From: Thermodesulfobacteriota bacterium
Lineage (GTDB): Bacteria > Desulfobacterota > BSN033 > UBA1163
Assembly: GCA_030024065.1 (NCBI GenBank)
Contig: JASEIE010000004.1
Span: 1-42,673, forward strand
Direction: 5' to 3'
DNA length: 42,673 nt
In this document: positions 1 to 8,935 of the stretch, piece after piece
Layout of the letters: each line of letters starts with the position of its first letter
Numbering within the stretch: the stretch's first letter is position 1
Position numbers and translations under genes: made by a program
Notes under the pieces: generated by a model
Database searches by the model: none
The model's input: the letters and a program-made list of their open reading frames with translations, nothing else
What the model was told of the DNA's origin: nothing

Positions 1-11
1 CCTGTTTTCAT

Positions 12-32
12 CCGCCCAGCAGAGCTGGGCGG
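12..32. terminator. GC-rich hairpin downstream of the PrpR-type regulator
   Basis: A perfect 9-bp stem (CCGCCCAGC at 12-20, GCTGGGCGG at 24-32) with a 3-nt AGA loop lies 31 bp beyond the regulator stop codon. There is no T-run directly after it on the minus strand, so it could be a terminator without a U-tract, an mRNA 3-prime stabiliser, or a dispersed palindrome. Confidence 0.45.
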
Positions 33-63
33 TATTCAACAGGTATTTTTATAAATAGGAAAG

Positions 64-1794
64 TCACGCTAGTTCGTATGGACCCATTTTCCTTTCTAGA
101 CAGGCCTCAAGGAGGGCACCAATCTCTTCCCCATGCTTTTCGGGCTGAAAAAGTAGACAGAAACGCTTTGCAATGTTTTCAAGCTCTCGAGCATTTCCTT
201 TTAAATGCTCTTTAATTAAAATTTTCTGGATTGTCTGCCTTTTCTTAGACACCTGTGCTGCGATTTCCCTTCGAAATCTAAGCACAAAGTGGAGGAAAAG
301 TGGCACCAGATCTTCCGGATGTTCACGGAGGGGTGGAATGTGGAGACGAAAGGCGCTCAGCCGGTAATAAAGATCCTCTCGGAAGTGGTGGGTTGCCACA
401 CAGGATTCAATGTCAATATTCGTGGCAGCCAAAATGTGAATTTCAATGGGGATGATTCGATCGCTTCCAAGCTTTAAAATCTCGTGTTCGGAGAGGAGGC
501 GCAGAAGTTTTGCTTGAAGGGGATAGGTGAGGGAAGTAATTTCGTCAAGGAAGAGCGTTCCCTTGTGGGCCAACTCGATGAGACCTTTTTTACCAGCAAC
601 ATGTGCACCGGTAAATGCTCCTTTCTCGTAACCAAAAAGTTCGCTTTCAAGAAGCTCGCTCGGGAGCGTGGCACAATTGATAGCCACAAAAGGGCCTTCA
701 CACTGATTGCTTAGGGCATGAATGCTATGGGCGAAAAGTTCCTTACCGACCCCACTTTCTCCCGTAATCAGAATGGGGCCTTCGGCAGTGGCAAACAGAA
801 TGGCCTTCTCTTTGCATGAACGGATGGCCTGGCTCTCGCCCACAATGTCGTCTAATGTATATTTGGCTTCAAAACCCCTGTCATGAAGTTTCTTCCGTAC
901 AGTAAACTCAGCATCCTGTATTTCATCAACTTTCGTAAAAGTACAAACTAATCCATGAATCCCCTCAGCCGAATGAACGGGTATATAGTTGACAACGAGA
1001 TTTTTATTCTCGATGACGTTTAGAATCTTATTACCCTGCCTCAATACCTTCTCCGCAATTTTACTTTCAAACAGATCGGTCACTCTCAGGCCCTGAAGTT
1101 TTTTTAGTCCTAAACGGATTTGTGCTGGTGGGTTGTCTAAAATGATCTGTCCCTTTTCATCTGTTAAAAGGAGCCCTTCGGTGAAATGGTTCACTACGGC
1201 AGTAAGCTGCGATACACGGCGTATTCCTTCATGCTGGATTTTACAGATTTCGAGTGCATTTTTAACAGCCTTCCGGATCATGTCCATTCCTTTATAAAGC
1301 AAAATACCTTTCAGGCCAATTTTTTCAGCGGTTTCAACAGTAAAACTTCCTCCGATCATCACTTTATAGCCTTTTTCCTTCGAGACTTTACAAGCATTCA
1401 CATATTCCTCGCTTGTGTCACAGTAGAAAGGTAAAAATGAAACGTTCATCACCTTGGAGAGGAGGGAAAGGTCAAAGTCATGGTCGTCTCGTGACAGACA
1501 TACGGCAATTCGGTGATCGAAGGTCTGAGCCTCCTGGATTGCCCGGACCAGATCGGGAAAGGTTGGGCTAAAAGAGATGATTGGAATTTTTAGATGCTTT
1601 GAGTGCATCTTCCGTGTCGACGCCCCAGCCAAAACAATATCCGCTACACCCTCAATTTCTCGTAAAAAAGGCAGAGCTTCTTCTAACAAACTAGTGATAA
1701 AGATAAAATCGGCCACATCACTGAATTCGGAAGCAACCTTCCTGGCAATGGCGATAAGAGGTTTATATCCAACGATACAAAGATTAGGTTTCAT
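64..1794 (-). CDS. PrpR-type sigma54-dependent transcriptional activator lacking a C-terminal HTH
   Basis: 576-residue enhancer-binding protein. Residues 1-190 match the PrpR N-terminal sensor domain, about 200-300 look like a PAS domain, and about 315-545 form the AAA+ sigma54-activation domain. Walker A GESGVGKE is at 345-352, the sigma54-contacting GAFTGA loop at 392-397, Walker B LFLDEI at 414-419, the arginine-finger segment FREDLYYR at 471-478 and sensor II GNAREL at 533-538. The protein stops 38 residues after sensor II, where a FIS-type helix-turn-helix normally begins, so no DNA-binding domain is visible. It is divergent from the catabolic operon, whose promoter is of the -24/-12 type, and so is very likely its activator. 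Family members sense small organic acids through the PrpR_N domain; the ligand here is unknown. Confidence 0.9.
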   Translation of the reverse strand: MKPNLCIVGYKPLIAIARKVASEFSDVADFIFITSLLEEALPFLREIEGVADIVLAGASTRKMHSKHLKIPIISFSPTFPDLVRAIQEAQTFDHRIAVCLSRDDHDFDLSLLSKVMNVSFLPFYCDTSEEYVNACKVSKEKGYKVMIGGSFTVETAEKIGLKGILLYKGMDMIRKAVKNALEICKIQHEGIRRVSQLTAVVNHFTEGLLLTDEKGQIILDNPPAQIRLGLKKLQGLRVTDLFESKIAEKVLRQGNKILNVIENKNLVVNYIPVHSAEGIHGLVCTFTKVDEIQDAEFTVRKKLHDRGFEAKYTLDDIVGESQAIRSCKEKAILFATAEGPILITGESGVGKELFAHSIHALSNQCEGPFVAINCATLPSELLESELFGYEKGAFTGAHVAGKKGLIELAHKGTLFLDEITSLTYPLQAKLLRLLSEHEILKLGSDRIIPIEIHILAATNIDIESCVATHHFREDLYYRLSAFRLHIPPLREHPEDLVPLFLHFVLRFRREIAAQVSKKRQTIQKILIKEHLKGNARELENIAKRFCLLFQPEKHGEEIGALLEACLERKMGPYELA

Positions 1795-1951
1795 GACATT
1801 CTCGTCTCGTGAATGTTGTTTTATTTTTACATCATCTCTTTCAAATTTGCAACAATAAATATTTTAAAACTTCGAAGATTGTAATTTTATATCGCATGTA
1901 ATTGTTTGATTTTAAATTGTATTTCTAACAAAATGGACTATGGGTTTTCTT

Positions 1952-1966
1952 TGGCATCTATTTTGC
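1952..1966 (+). promoter_or_regulatory. sigma54 (-24/-12) promoter of the catabolic operon
   Basis: TGGCATCTATTTTGC has the invariant GG (1953-1954) and GC (1965-1966) separated by exactly 10 nt, matching the TGGCA-N-TTGC consensus. The predicted start of transcription is about 1978, giving a leader of about 34 nt before the first gene, whose Shine-Dalgarno AAAAGGAG lies 7-15 nt upstream of its ATG. The gene on the other side is a sigma54 activator. The AT-rich 150 bp upstream (including the palindrome CTTCGAAG near 1870) is the likely activator-binding zone. Confidence 0.85.
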
Positions 1967-2011
1967 GTCACCTCTTTTTCTTAAAAAAGCAGAGCAAAAG
2001 GAGTTGGTTTC

Positions 2012-3133
2012 ATGGAGATCATTGATGTCGTGGCAAACAACCTTACGATTCCATACCCGGGTGAGTTGAGGCCAGCTTGGCAACCCGGCCTGGTCACTAA
2101 ATCACACAATTTCACTTTAGTCCGCATTATCACCGATGAAGGGATTATGGGAATTGGAGGCACGAGCGGGCACTTAGCTGGCGTGATCTCAACCCAGATT
2201 AAACCCTATCTACTGGGTGAAGACCCCTTTGCTACCGAACATTTGGCCCGAGTTTACAGGAATGCGGGAAGTGGCATCTGGTGTATTGACATGGCCTTGT
2301 GGGATATTATCGGAAAAGCTGCGAATCTTCCCCTTTATAAGCTCTGGGGACATTACCGTAACAAAATCCTGGCTTATGCCAGCACTGTGGAAGTGGGGAC
2401 GCCAGAGGATCGAGCCATCCTTGCGATTCACTATCAGGAATTGGGGTTTAAGGCCATGAAACTCAGGCTGCACAATGAGAAAATGGCAGACGATCTATCT
2501 ATTCTGGATGCCTGTCTAAAGGAAACGAAAGGTAAAATCGATTTTATGGTGGATGCCAATCAGGCTACTAATTTACCATCCCCGAAACAGGGCGTCATCT
2601 GGGATTTCCAACGGGCCTTGCGTATGGCCCGGGAATTGGAGGCTCGAGGGGTGATTTGGCTGGAGGAACCCCTCTCCCGATACGATTTTGACAACCTGAT
2701 TCGACTGGGGGAAGCCACGGAGATCTATATCGCCGGAGGCGAGAAGAATCAGGGACTACATGAATTCCGGTGGCTTATAGAACGCGGCGTTTATGATATC
2801 ATCCAGCCTGATTGTGCTATGTCCGAAGGACTATCCCAGATCCGAAAGATTGCGGCCATGGCGGAAATGTACAAAAGGCATTTTGTGCCCCACCACAGCA
2901 TGAGTGGCATCGGCCTTGCGGCAGTTATACATCTGGCCTGTACATTTCCTGGCTTTACCTGGTTGGAATTGATGTACGAGCCGAAAACCAGAACAATTGA
3001 AGCTTACCAGCAATTGGGTGGTATTTTGGAATCAAAAATATGGATTGACGAAGAAGGATACGTCGCAGCACCAGAGCTTCCAGGGTTAGGCGTCATTCTG
3101 AACGAAAAAAAGATCGATCAGTATACAGTTTAG
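2012..3133 (+). CDS. Enolase-superfamily protein, mandelate racemase/muconate lactonizing type
   Basis: 373-residue (beta/alpha)8-barrel enzyme of the MR/MLE group, which abstracts the alpha proton of a carboxylate and then racemises or dehydrates it. Visible active-site elements are a Lys-x-Arg pair (K150, R152), the metal ligands D181 (in DANQ), E218 or E219 (in WLEEP) and E244 (in GGEK), and an Asp-His dyad (D267 in QPD, H294/H295 in PHHS). This is the mandelate-racemase-subgroup pattern seen in sugar-acid dehydratases. It is the first gene after the sigma54 promoter, with a strong ribosome-binding site, and the next gene starts 24 bp later. A hydroxy-acid dehydratase or epimerase is the likeliest role; the substrate cannot be named from sequence. 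Confidence 0.85.
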   Translation: MEIIDVVANNLTIPYPGELRPAWQPGLVTKSHNFTLVRIITDEGIMGIGGTSGHLAGVISTQIKPYLLGEDPFATEHLARVYRNAGSGIWCIDMALWDIIGKAANLPLYKLWGHYRNKILAYASTVEVGTPEDRAILAIHYQELGFKAMKLRLHNEKMADDLSILDACLKETKGKIDFMVDANQATNLPSPKQGVIWDFQRALRMARELEARGVIWLEEPLSRYDFDNLIRLGEATEIYIAGGEKNQGLHEFRWLIERGVYDIIQPDCAMSEGLSQIRKIAAMAEMYKRHFVPHHSMSGIGLAAVIHLACTFPGFTWLELMYEPKTRTIEAYQQLGGILESKIWIDEEGYVAAPELPGLGVILNEKKIDQYTV

Positions 3134-3157
3134 TCCGTTTCCAAAGCAGCCCAAAAG

Positions 3158-4546
3158 ATGAAGATCAAGAATTGGGAAAGGTTAATTTCTATTGGTGATA
3201 TTCGATTACGAAAGGTTGTGCTGGAGATCATTGAGGCCTCCCTCCAATCTTTGGACGCTTATCACGTGATCAGGAATCTTTTAACCTTGGAGGAGAACCT
3301 ACTGAGAATCGGAAATTGTCAATGGGATCTTAGCTTGAAACGTCGTCTTTTTGTGATAGGAGCTGGAAAGGCCTGTAACTCCATGGCGAAAGCAGTTGAG
3401 GACACATTGGGAGAACGTATCCATAAGGGCCTTGGCATCGTAAAGCAGCTTGATCCTGAGGATCGATTACAGAAGATCGAGCTGGTTGCAGGCGGCCATC
3501 CTCTCCCCAATAAAGAGGGTCTCATAGCAAGCAGGCACATTCTAAATATGGTAGACGAAGCAGGACCGGAGGATCTCTTTATCGGCCTGATCAGCGGCGG
3601 AAGTTCTGCATTGATGAACTGCCCTGTTCCAGGGATCACCCCGGAAGAGGAGATGAAGCTAACGGAAGAGCTCCTAAAAAGCGGTGCACGAATCCTCGAA
3701 ATCAACGCCGTACGACGCCACATTTCTTCCACCAATGGAGGTCGATTAGCCCAAAAAATTGAAGCCAAAGGGGCGGAGATGATCAATTTGATCATTTCCG
3801 ATTCCGTGGGGAACAAGCCCACTACTGACCCAGCCCAACCCTCCAAATTTTTCGGGACCCCTGTGGCAGCGGATTCAACCACCCTCCAGGATGCCCGCGA
3901 CGTCTTGAAAAAATATGATCTTCTTCCCCTGATTCCACCCTCGATCGTTGAATTCCTTTACAACCCAAACCCCGCGCATGAGACTCCTAAAACTCTCGGC
4001 AATTGCATCCATCATTTCGTATTGCAAAAACCAGCAGATGCCTGTGAGGCTGCCAAGCGAGCGGCGGATAGGATGGGCCTTGCCGGGTTGATCCTGACCA
4101 CGCACCTCGAAGGGGAGAGCCGGGAAGCAGGGATATTTTTGGCCGCTGTAGCCAAGGAAAGCGCTTTGAACCATCGCCCCCTTTCACCTTCTTGCGTACT
4201 GATTGCGGGGGGGGAAACGACAACCAGAATCGATGGCCCCTGCGGAATGGGGGGCCCTTCTCAGGAACTGGCTCTTAGTTTTGCATTGGAAACGGCAGGC
4301 CTGAAAGGATTTTGTATTGGGGCGATCGATACCGATGGTACGGATGGTCCATCGGAGATTGCCGGGGGAATGACCGACGGCACAACGGTGGAGCGAGCTC
4401 AAAGAAAAGGTGTGAATGCGTATGAGCAATTGCGCGCCCATAATAGCTCGGCAGTTCTGCGAATGGTTGGCGATGAAATTGTGACCGGAAACACGGGCAC
4501 AAATGTCTGCGACTTGAACGTGATTTATATTGAACCCAGAGATTAG
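3158..4546 (+). CDS. Glycerate 2-kinase family protein (DUF4147 plus MOFRL)
   Basis: 462-residue protein of the GckA/TtuD-type kinase family, which phosphorylates the 2-hydroxyl of glycerate using ATP. The N-terminal DUF4147 part shows VIGAGKA near residue 66, GGHPLPN near 112 and SGGSSAL near 145. The C-terminal MOFRL domain shows IAGGETT, GGPSQELAL and the DTDGTDG motif. The first 20 residues are poorly supported: there is no good ribosome-binding site before the ATG at 3158, and family members usually begin near VVLEIIEASL, so a GTG near 3217-3220 preceded by AAAGG is a plausible alternative start. It sits between two enolase-superfamily genes. A hydroxy acid made by the upstream enzyme could be phosphorylated here and passed to the enolase-like protein downstream; this is inference. 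Confidence 0.88.
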   Translation: MKIKNWERLISIGDIRLRKVVLEIIEASLQSLDAYHVIRNLLTLEENLLRIGNCQWDLSLKRRLFVIGAGKACNSMAKAVEDTLGERIHKGLGIVKQLDPEDRLQKIELVAGGHPLPNKEGLIASRHILNMVDEAGPEDLFIGLISGGSSALMNCPVPGITPEEEMKLTEELLKSGARILEINAVRRHISSTNGGRLAQKIEAKGAEMINLIISDSVGNKPTTDPAQPSKFFGTPVAADSTTLQDARDVLKKYDLLPLIPPSIVEFLYNPNPAHETPKTLGNCIHHFVLQKPADACEAAKRAADRMGLAGLILTTHLEGESREAGIFLAAVAKESALNHRPLSPSCVLIAGGETTTRIDGPCGMGGPSQELALSFALETAGLKGFCIGAIDTDGTDGPSEIAGGMTDGTTVERAQRKGVNAYEQLRAHNSSAVLRMVGDEIVTGNTGTNVCDLNVIYIEPRD

Positions 4547-4570
4547 GGGAAGGAAGTTGAGCGCAATCTT

Positions 4571-5857
4571 ATGAGGAAAGCAAAGAAAGACCCTAAAATA
4601 TCGATGATGAAGTCCCGAGAAATACTGGATAGTAAAGGACGGCCGATGGTGGAAGTAGACGTCTGGACCGCCGATGGATCAATGGGACGAGGTTCTTCCC
4701 CCTGCGGTACTTCGGTGGGGAGGCATGAGGCTTTTGTGCTGAGTGATGGAGGAAAGCGTTACGGGGGGCTGGGAGTTCAACAGGCTATAAAAAACGTAAA
4801 CGAAGTTATTTACCCGGCCTTGAAGGGCAAAAGTGTTCTTGACCAGCGGGGGATTGATAAGCTCATGATTGAGTTGGATGGCACCCCCAATAAGTCCCGT
4901 TTGGGGGCTAATGCCATTTACAGTGTCTCTATTGCGGTGGCCCGGGCCGCGGCGAATTCCCAAGGGATTCCCCTTTATCGTTATCTGGGCAAAGGAGAAG
5001 GGCACACTTTACCCCTACCCATGTTTAATATGATTAACGGCGGCCTTTACGGTGATCGAAAAGTAGAATTCCAGGAATTTATCCTGGTGCCTACGAGGGC
5101 AGGCAAGTTTTCCGAAGCCTTAAGAATGGGTGTGGAAGTGTTTTCTACGCTGGGCGAAACAATCAAAAAGCGCTATGGACAGAAAGGTCTTCAAACCGGT
5201 TCTTCGGCGGGATATGCCGCACCTGCGGATGAGCCCGCAGAAATTTTGGAAATCCTGCTGGAAGCCACAAAAACCGCTGGCTATGCGGGGATGTTCCGAT
5301 TGGGATTGGATTGCGCCGCGAGCCATTTCTACAACCCAGAGAACAAATGCTACAACTTTAGGGGACAGATGCGCTGCCGGGATGAAATGATCCATTTCCT
5401 CGAAGGTTTGACCAAATCTTACTCTCTTTTTATGATTGAAGACCCCCTTGAGGAAGATGATTTTGAAGGGTATGTAGAGATTACCAAGCAGTTGAGTACT
5501 TTAATCATCGGGGACGATCTTTTTGTAACGAACCTCGAACGGCTGAAGAGAGGGGTTGCCATGGGAGCGGCAAACGCGATGATCTTCAAACCCAATATGG
5601 TTGGGACCCTTTCTGAAGCCATGGACACGGCTGCCTATGCCAAAGAGCATGGTTATCAGCTTGTGGGGTCTGGCCGGGCCGGAGGCGGGGATGATCCGGT
5701 TCCGGAAGTGGTCGTTGCCGTAGGGGCGCCTCTCGTCAAATTCGGAGCTCCAAGGTCGGGAGAGAGAATCGCCAAGCAGAACACCCTCCTCCGGATTGAG
5801 GAGGAACTGGGGGAATCAGCCCAGTCTTCTGGGCCCCTTTTGTTTGGTCATCCATGA
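4571..5857 (+). CDS. Divergent enolase paralogue with altered active site
   Basis: 428-residue protein clearly homologous to phosphopyruvate hydratase along its whole length. Conserved features are the start motif REILDSKGRP, QEF (E169), the metal ligands D247 (LDCAAS), E290 (IEDPL) and D315/D316 (GDDLF), the catalytic Lys K340 and substrate Lys K390. Several normally invariant residues are replaced. The DEGGYAP motif reads SSAGYAA, so the catalytic Glu is S212. The His of the GGxH loop is Y160. The HRSGET motif is GRAGGG, so His becomes G368 and Ser becomes A370. Proton abstraction by Lys may survive while the acid that expels the 3-hydroxyl is missing. This argues against glycolytic enolase and for a different phosphorylated substrate, perhaps the product of the adjacent kinase. 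Confidence 0.9.
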   Translation: MRKAKKDPKISMMKSREILDSKGRPMVEVDVWTADGSMGRGSSPCGTSVGRHEAFVLSDGGKRYGGLGVQQAIKNVNEVIYPALKGKSVLDQRGIDKLMIELDGTPNKSRLGANAIYSVSIAVARAAANSQGIPLYRYLGKGEGHTLPLPMFNMINGGLYGDRKVEFQEFILVPTRAGKFSEALRMGVEVFSTLGETIKKRYGQKGLQTGSSAGYAAPADEPAEILEILLEATKTAGYAGMFRLGLDCAASHFYNPENKCYNFRGQMRCRDEMIHFLEGLTKSYSLFMIEDPLEEDDFEGYVEITKQLSTLIIGDDLFVTNLERLKRGVAMGAANAMIFKPNMVGTLSEAMDTAAYAKEHGYQLVGSGRAGGGDDPVPEVVVAVGAPLVKFGAPRSGERIAKQNTLLRIEEELGESAQSSGPLLFGHP

Positions 5858-5878
5858 GAAGGAGTGAAAGGTTCCAAA

Positions 5879-7423
5879 ATGGTTCGGGAATCGTTTGAAG
5901 GGGGACAGCTCAAGTTTTTATCGCCGGAAGAGATTGTAAGGATCCACCAAACCTCTCTGAAGATATTGGAAGAGGGCGGAGTGAAAGTGCCCCTCTCTGA
6001 AGCGATGGAGGTTTACGAAAAGGGAGGAGCTCGCATCGGACCGGATGACCAGGTCGTCAGGATTCCGGCAAAGATGGTGGAAGAGGCCCTCAAAACAGCT
6101 CCCCGAAGTATTCTTCTCTGTGGCAGAGATCCTGCAAACGACCTGATTCTGGAGAACCGAAAAGTCTATGCCGGCACGGGAGGAGCGGAGATACACACCC
6201 TCGATCTGGAGACGCAGAAGCTAAGAATGGCAACCCTGAAAGATGTAGCTGATCTTGCCCGCCTGGTAGATGGCCTCAAATACATTGATTTCTATATCCG
6301 GGCTGTGGACGCTCAGGACTTTCCACTGGAAAAACTCGAAGTGAACAAGTATTATGCCTCTCTTGTAAACACGGGCAAACATGTCATGGGGAATGTCTAT
6401 TTCTTGGAAAAAGTGAAGGAAGTGATTAATCTTGGCGCGATGATCGCGGGTAGCGAAAAAGAGCTCCAGCAGCGCCCCATTCTGTCTTTCATCACTTCCT
6501 GGATGTTGAGCCCCCTAACTTTGAATCCAGAAGTGACCAAGATTTTAATTGAGATTGTCAAGCATCAGATGCCTGTTGCTCTTTCCTCAGTTGCCATCAT
6601 GGGTCTGACCTCGCCTGTGACGATGGCAGGCAATTTAGCCCTCACCCATGCCGAACAGCTATCCGGGATTGTTCTTACACAACTTGTCAATCCCGGCTCC
6701 CCTGTCATCTATGGAGGATGTCCTGGGGTGATCGATATGAGAAATGCATCTTTTAGCCCAGGGAGCATCGAGAGGCAGATCCTCAATGCTGCCATCTCCC
6801 AGATGGCTCAATATATTGGAATCCCAAACTATAATATCGGAGGGATCACGGATTCAAAGCTTCCCGACGTGCAGGCTGGATACGAGAAGGCCTTTGGGCT
6901 TTCCCTGACTGCGCTTGCAGGTTCAAATTACATCCATCACGCTGCGGGAAGGATCAGAGACGGCGTGGCTTACGAACAGTATGTCATCGATAATGAGATC
7001 ATCGGGATGGCCAAAAGGGCCGTTAAGGGAATCCGTGTGAATGACGAAACCCTGGCCTTTCAGCCAATTCAGGGAGTGGGTCACGGAGGAAATTATATTA
7101 TCCATCCGCATACGATCCAATTTTTTAAGGACGAGCTTTTCTTCCCAGCCATTTCAGACAGAAAGGCAAGAAACGCCTGGGAAGATTCCGGCTGCCTGGA
7201 CGCCAGGGAACGGGCGCGCCTTGAGGCCAAAAAAATATTGGAAAACCACCAGCCGCTGAGAATACCGGAATCTTGTGGCGCGCAAATAAGAAAAAAATTT
7301 GAGATCCTGTACCAGGGGGAATCGGCAGTATCTTTCATCAAGGTTAATTACAGCGAAGAAACAAGCCTCGGCAAAACAACTGCCAAAAATGTTCCAAGCC
7401 GAAAAATGGAGGTGAGAAAATGA
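5879..7423 (+). CDS. MttB-family (trimethylamine methyltransferase-like) protein 1, no pyrrolysine
   Basis: 514 residues from the ATG at 5879, which has GAAAGG 7 nt upstream; a GTG at 5864 would add five residues but overlaps its own ribosome-binding site. Homologous throughout to the MttB superfamily of TIM-barrel methyltransferases, which move a methyl group from a quaternary or tertiary amine to a cobalt corrinoid protein. Recognisable segments are the N-terminal SPEEIVRIHQTSLKILEEGG, the mid-protein SPVTMAGNLALTHAEQL and the later SKLPDVQAGYEKA, ALAGSNYIHHAAG and VIDNEIIGM. No in-frame TAG interrupts it, so it belongs to the non-pyrrolysine branch, whose characterised members demethylate glycine betaine, proline betaine, carnitine or gamma-butyrobetaine. 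It lies 21 nt after the enolase-like gene and overlaps the next small gene by ATGA. Confidence 0.92.
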   Translation: MVRESFEGGQLKFLSPEEIVRIHQTSLKILEEGGVKVPLSEAMEVYEKGGARIGPDDQVVRIPAKMVEEALKTAPRSILLCGRDPANDLILENRKVYAGTGGAEIHTLDLETQKLRMATLKDVADLARLVDGLKYIDFYIRAVDAQDFPLEKLEVNKYYASLVNTGKHVMGNVYFLEKVKEVINLGAMIAGSEKELQQRPILSFITSWMLSPLTLNPEVTKILIEIVKHQMPVALSSVAIMGLTSPVTMAGNLALTHAEQLSGIVLTQLVNPGSPVIYGGCPGVIDMRNASFSPGSIERQILNAAISQMAQYIGIPNYNIGGITDSKLPDVQAGYEKAFGLSLTALAGSNYIHHAAGRIRDGVAYEQYVIDNEIIGMAKRAVKGIRVNDETLAFQPIQGVGHGGNYIIHPHTIQFFKDELFFPAISDRKARNAWEDSGCLDARERARLEAKKILENHQPLRIPESCGAQIRKKFEILYQGESAVSFIKVNYSEETSLGKTTAKNVPSRKMEVRK

Positions 7424-7542
7424 AAGGATTTTCAAAAGCCGCATTTTGTAGGGAGGCTACCCACATGCTCATGGCTTTTGTGATCGGGTTTTTATTCACC
7501 TGCCTAGTGATGTCGCAGCAGAAGGAGGAGCCTGTGTCATGA
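7420..7542 (+). CDS. 40-residue single-pass membrane protein between mttB and the PrpD-like gene
   Basis: This short frame begins at an ATG that overlaps the mttB stop codon (ATGA at 7420-7423) and ends at a TGA that overlaps the next gene's ATG (7539-7542). GGAGGTGA lies just upstream at a good distance, and the ribosome-binding site of the next gene (AAGGAGG, about 7521) lies inside it. The predicted product has a basic N-terminus, one hydrophobic segment (MLMAFVIGFLFTCLVM, residues 16-31) and a short charged tail. The coupling at both ends and the credible ribosome-binding site make it more convincing than a chance frame. It may be a small accessory subunit that anchors a neighbour to the membrane; I recognise no family. 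Confidence 0.6.
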   Translation: MKGFSKAAFCREATHMLMAFVIGFLFTCLVMSQQKEEPVS

Positions 7543-8909
7543 TATCGAATCAACTTGCAACTGAAAACGAGTCCAATGCATCAATTGTTGCGCAATTTAT
7601 ACTCAACACCAAGTTCGAAAAGCTGCCTGACACAGCGGTCCAAATGGCAAAAAGATGCTTTCTGGACTTTCTGGGTGTTGCTTTAGGCAGCAACAAGATC
7701 CCGGCGGTGGAAAGCGGCTTCGGGCTTCTGGAAGCTTTGGGAGAATCGGAGGATGCCACCATTATCGGTTGCAATCGCAGCGCGCCGGTCATTGGTGCCG
7801 TTTGGGCCAATTCCATGCTGGGCAGTGCCTTGGATTTTGAGGATGGGTACTACCCATCGGTGGGTCATCCCGCCTCAGTTGTTTTTCCGGTAACTCTATC
7901 AATTGCTGAAAGAGAGGAAGCCACTCCCCAGGAATTTCTCACTGCCAGTATCATTGGATATGAAATGTGCGCCCGTTCCGGGATGTTAATGACAAAGACA
8001 TATAGGGAGAAGCCCCGCGGTTCCGGTGGCTCCAGCGTTTACGGCGCCGCCGCTGCCGCTGCCCGGCTTTTGGGACTTGACCACAAAGAACTTGAGATGG
8101 CGTTAGGCATTGCAGGCGCATACATGACCGCTGTTCCCGTTTTGAAGAGCCTTGCCCATGAAACCATGGTTAAGGGCGGCATTCCATGGGGGGCGGTTGT
8201 GGGAACTGCAGCAGCTTTCCTGGCCCAGCGAGGGTTTACGGGGCCGCCGGCAACGTTACAGGATCCTTTCGGTTCAGAATATGACGAGAATGCGCAGACG
8301 GTCCTCAAATCCCTCGGGCATGAATATGAGATACTCAACGTTTACTTTAAACGCTATCCATCCTGTCGATGGACCCATGCTGCCCTGGATGCAACAGCAA
8401 GCATATTGTATGAAAACGATGTCGATGTAAAACGCATAGCGTCAATCCGAGTTGAAACATTCAAAGAAGCGATTACGCTCGATATGCGCCGTCCGTCCAG
8501 TCTTGAAGGGATGCAATTTAGTATCCCCTTTACGATTGCCCTTTTACTGTGTGAAGGTGAATTCGGTGTCAAGCAGATGTCGCTGGAGTATTTACAGAAT
8601 CCGTGCATACAGGCAATTGCGGACAGGGTCCAACTAAACGTAGATCCTGCCCTGGATAAACTATTTCCCAAACATCGACCGGCTAGAGTAACCATCCTCA
8701 CCGATCAAGGACGTTCATTCACAAGAGAAATCATTGAAGTCCACGGTGAACCCGGAAGTGATTTTGCTATTGACGGAGTTAAGGATAAATTCTTTCGCAT
8801 TGCATCAGAGCGATTGGGAAATACAAATGCAAATAAAATCTATGAAATGGTCTATACCCTGGAAAATTTTACTTCTCTTGAACCCCTAATGAAACTGTTG
8901 AAAGGTTAA
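7539..8909 (+). CDS. MmgE/PrpD family protein
   Basis: 456 residues, the usual length of the family. Members include 2-methylcitrate dehydratase, cis-aconitate decarboxylase and iminodisuccinate epimerase, all acting on polycarboxylates. Recognisable stretches are the N-terminal helical repeat region (AKRCFLDFLGVALGS, then DFEDGYY and GHPASVVFP near residues 95-112), a Gly/Ala-rich helix segment near 165-180, and the C-terminal lobe starting around 275. No 2-methylcitrate synthase or 2-methylisocitrate lyase gene is nearby, so a propionate pathway role is unlikely despite the PrpR-type regulator. Translation is probably coupled to the small membrane-protein gene through the ATGA overlap. The exact reaction is unknown. 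Confidence 0.88.
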   Translation: MISNQLATENESNASIVAQFILNTKFEKLPDTAVQMAKRCFLDFLGVALGSNKIPAVESGFGLLEALGESEDATIIGCNRSAPVIGAVWANSMLGSALDFEDGYYPSVGHPASVVFPVTLSIAEREEATPQEFLTASIIGYEMCARSGMLMTKTYREKPRGSGGSSVYGAAAAAARLLGLDHKELEMALGIAGAYMTAVPVLKSLAHETMVKGGIPWGAVVGTAAAFLAQRGFTGPPATLQDPFGSEYDENAQTVLKSLGHEYEILNVYFKRYPSCRWTHAALDATASILYENDVDVKRIASIRVETFKEAITLDMRRPSSLEGMQFSIPFTIALLLCEGEFGVKQMSLEYLQNPCIQAIADRVQLNVDPALDKLFPKHRPARVTILTDQGRSFTREIIEVHGEPGSDFAIDGVKDKFFRIASERLGNTNANKIYEMVYTLENFTSLEPLMKLLKG

Positions 8910-8935
8910 CAACCAGAAAGAAAGGAGGACGTGCG

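Noticed and set aside
3319..3882. 187-codon antisense frame over the glycerate kinase gene
   Set aside because: Shadow of a conserved coding sequence; no ribosome-binding site or recognisable family.
4571..5857. Glycolytic enolase
   Set aside because: Several invariant catalytic residues are missing, so the standard eno call is not supported.
7539..8909. 2-methylcitrate dehydratase of propionate metabolism
   Set aside because: The regulator is PrpR-type, but no prpB or prpC is present and the neighbours point to amine or amino-acid chemistry.
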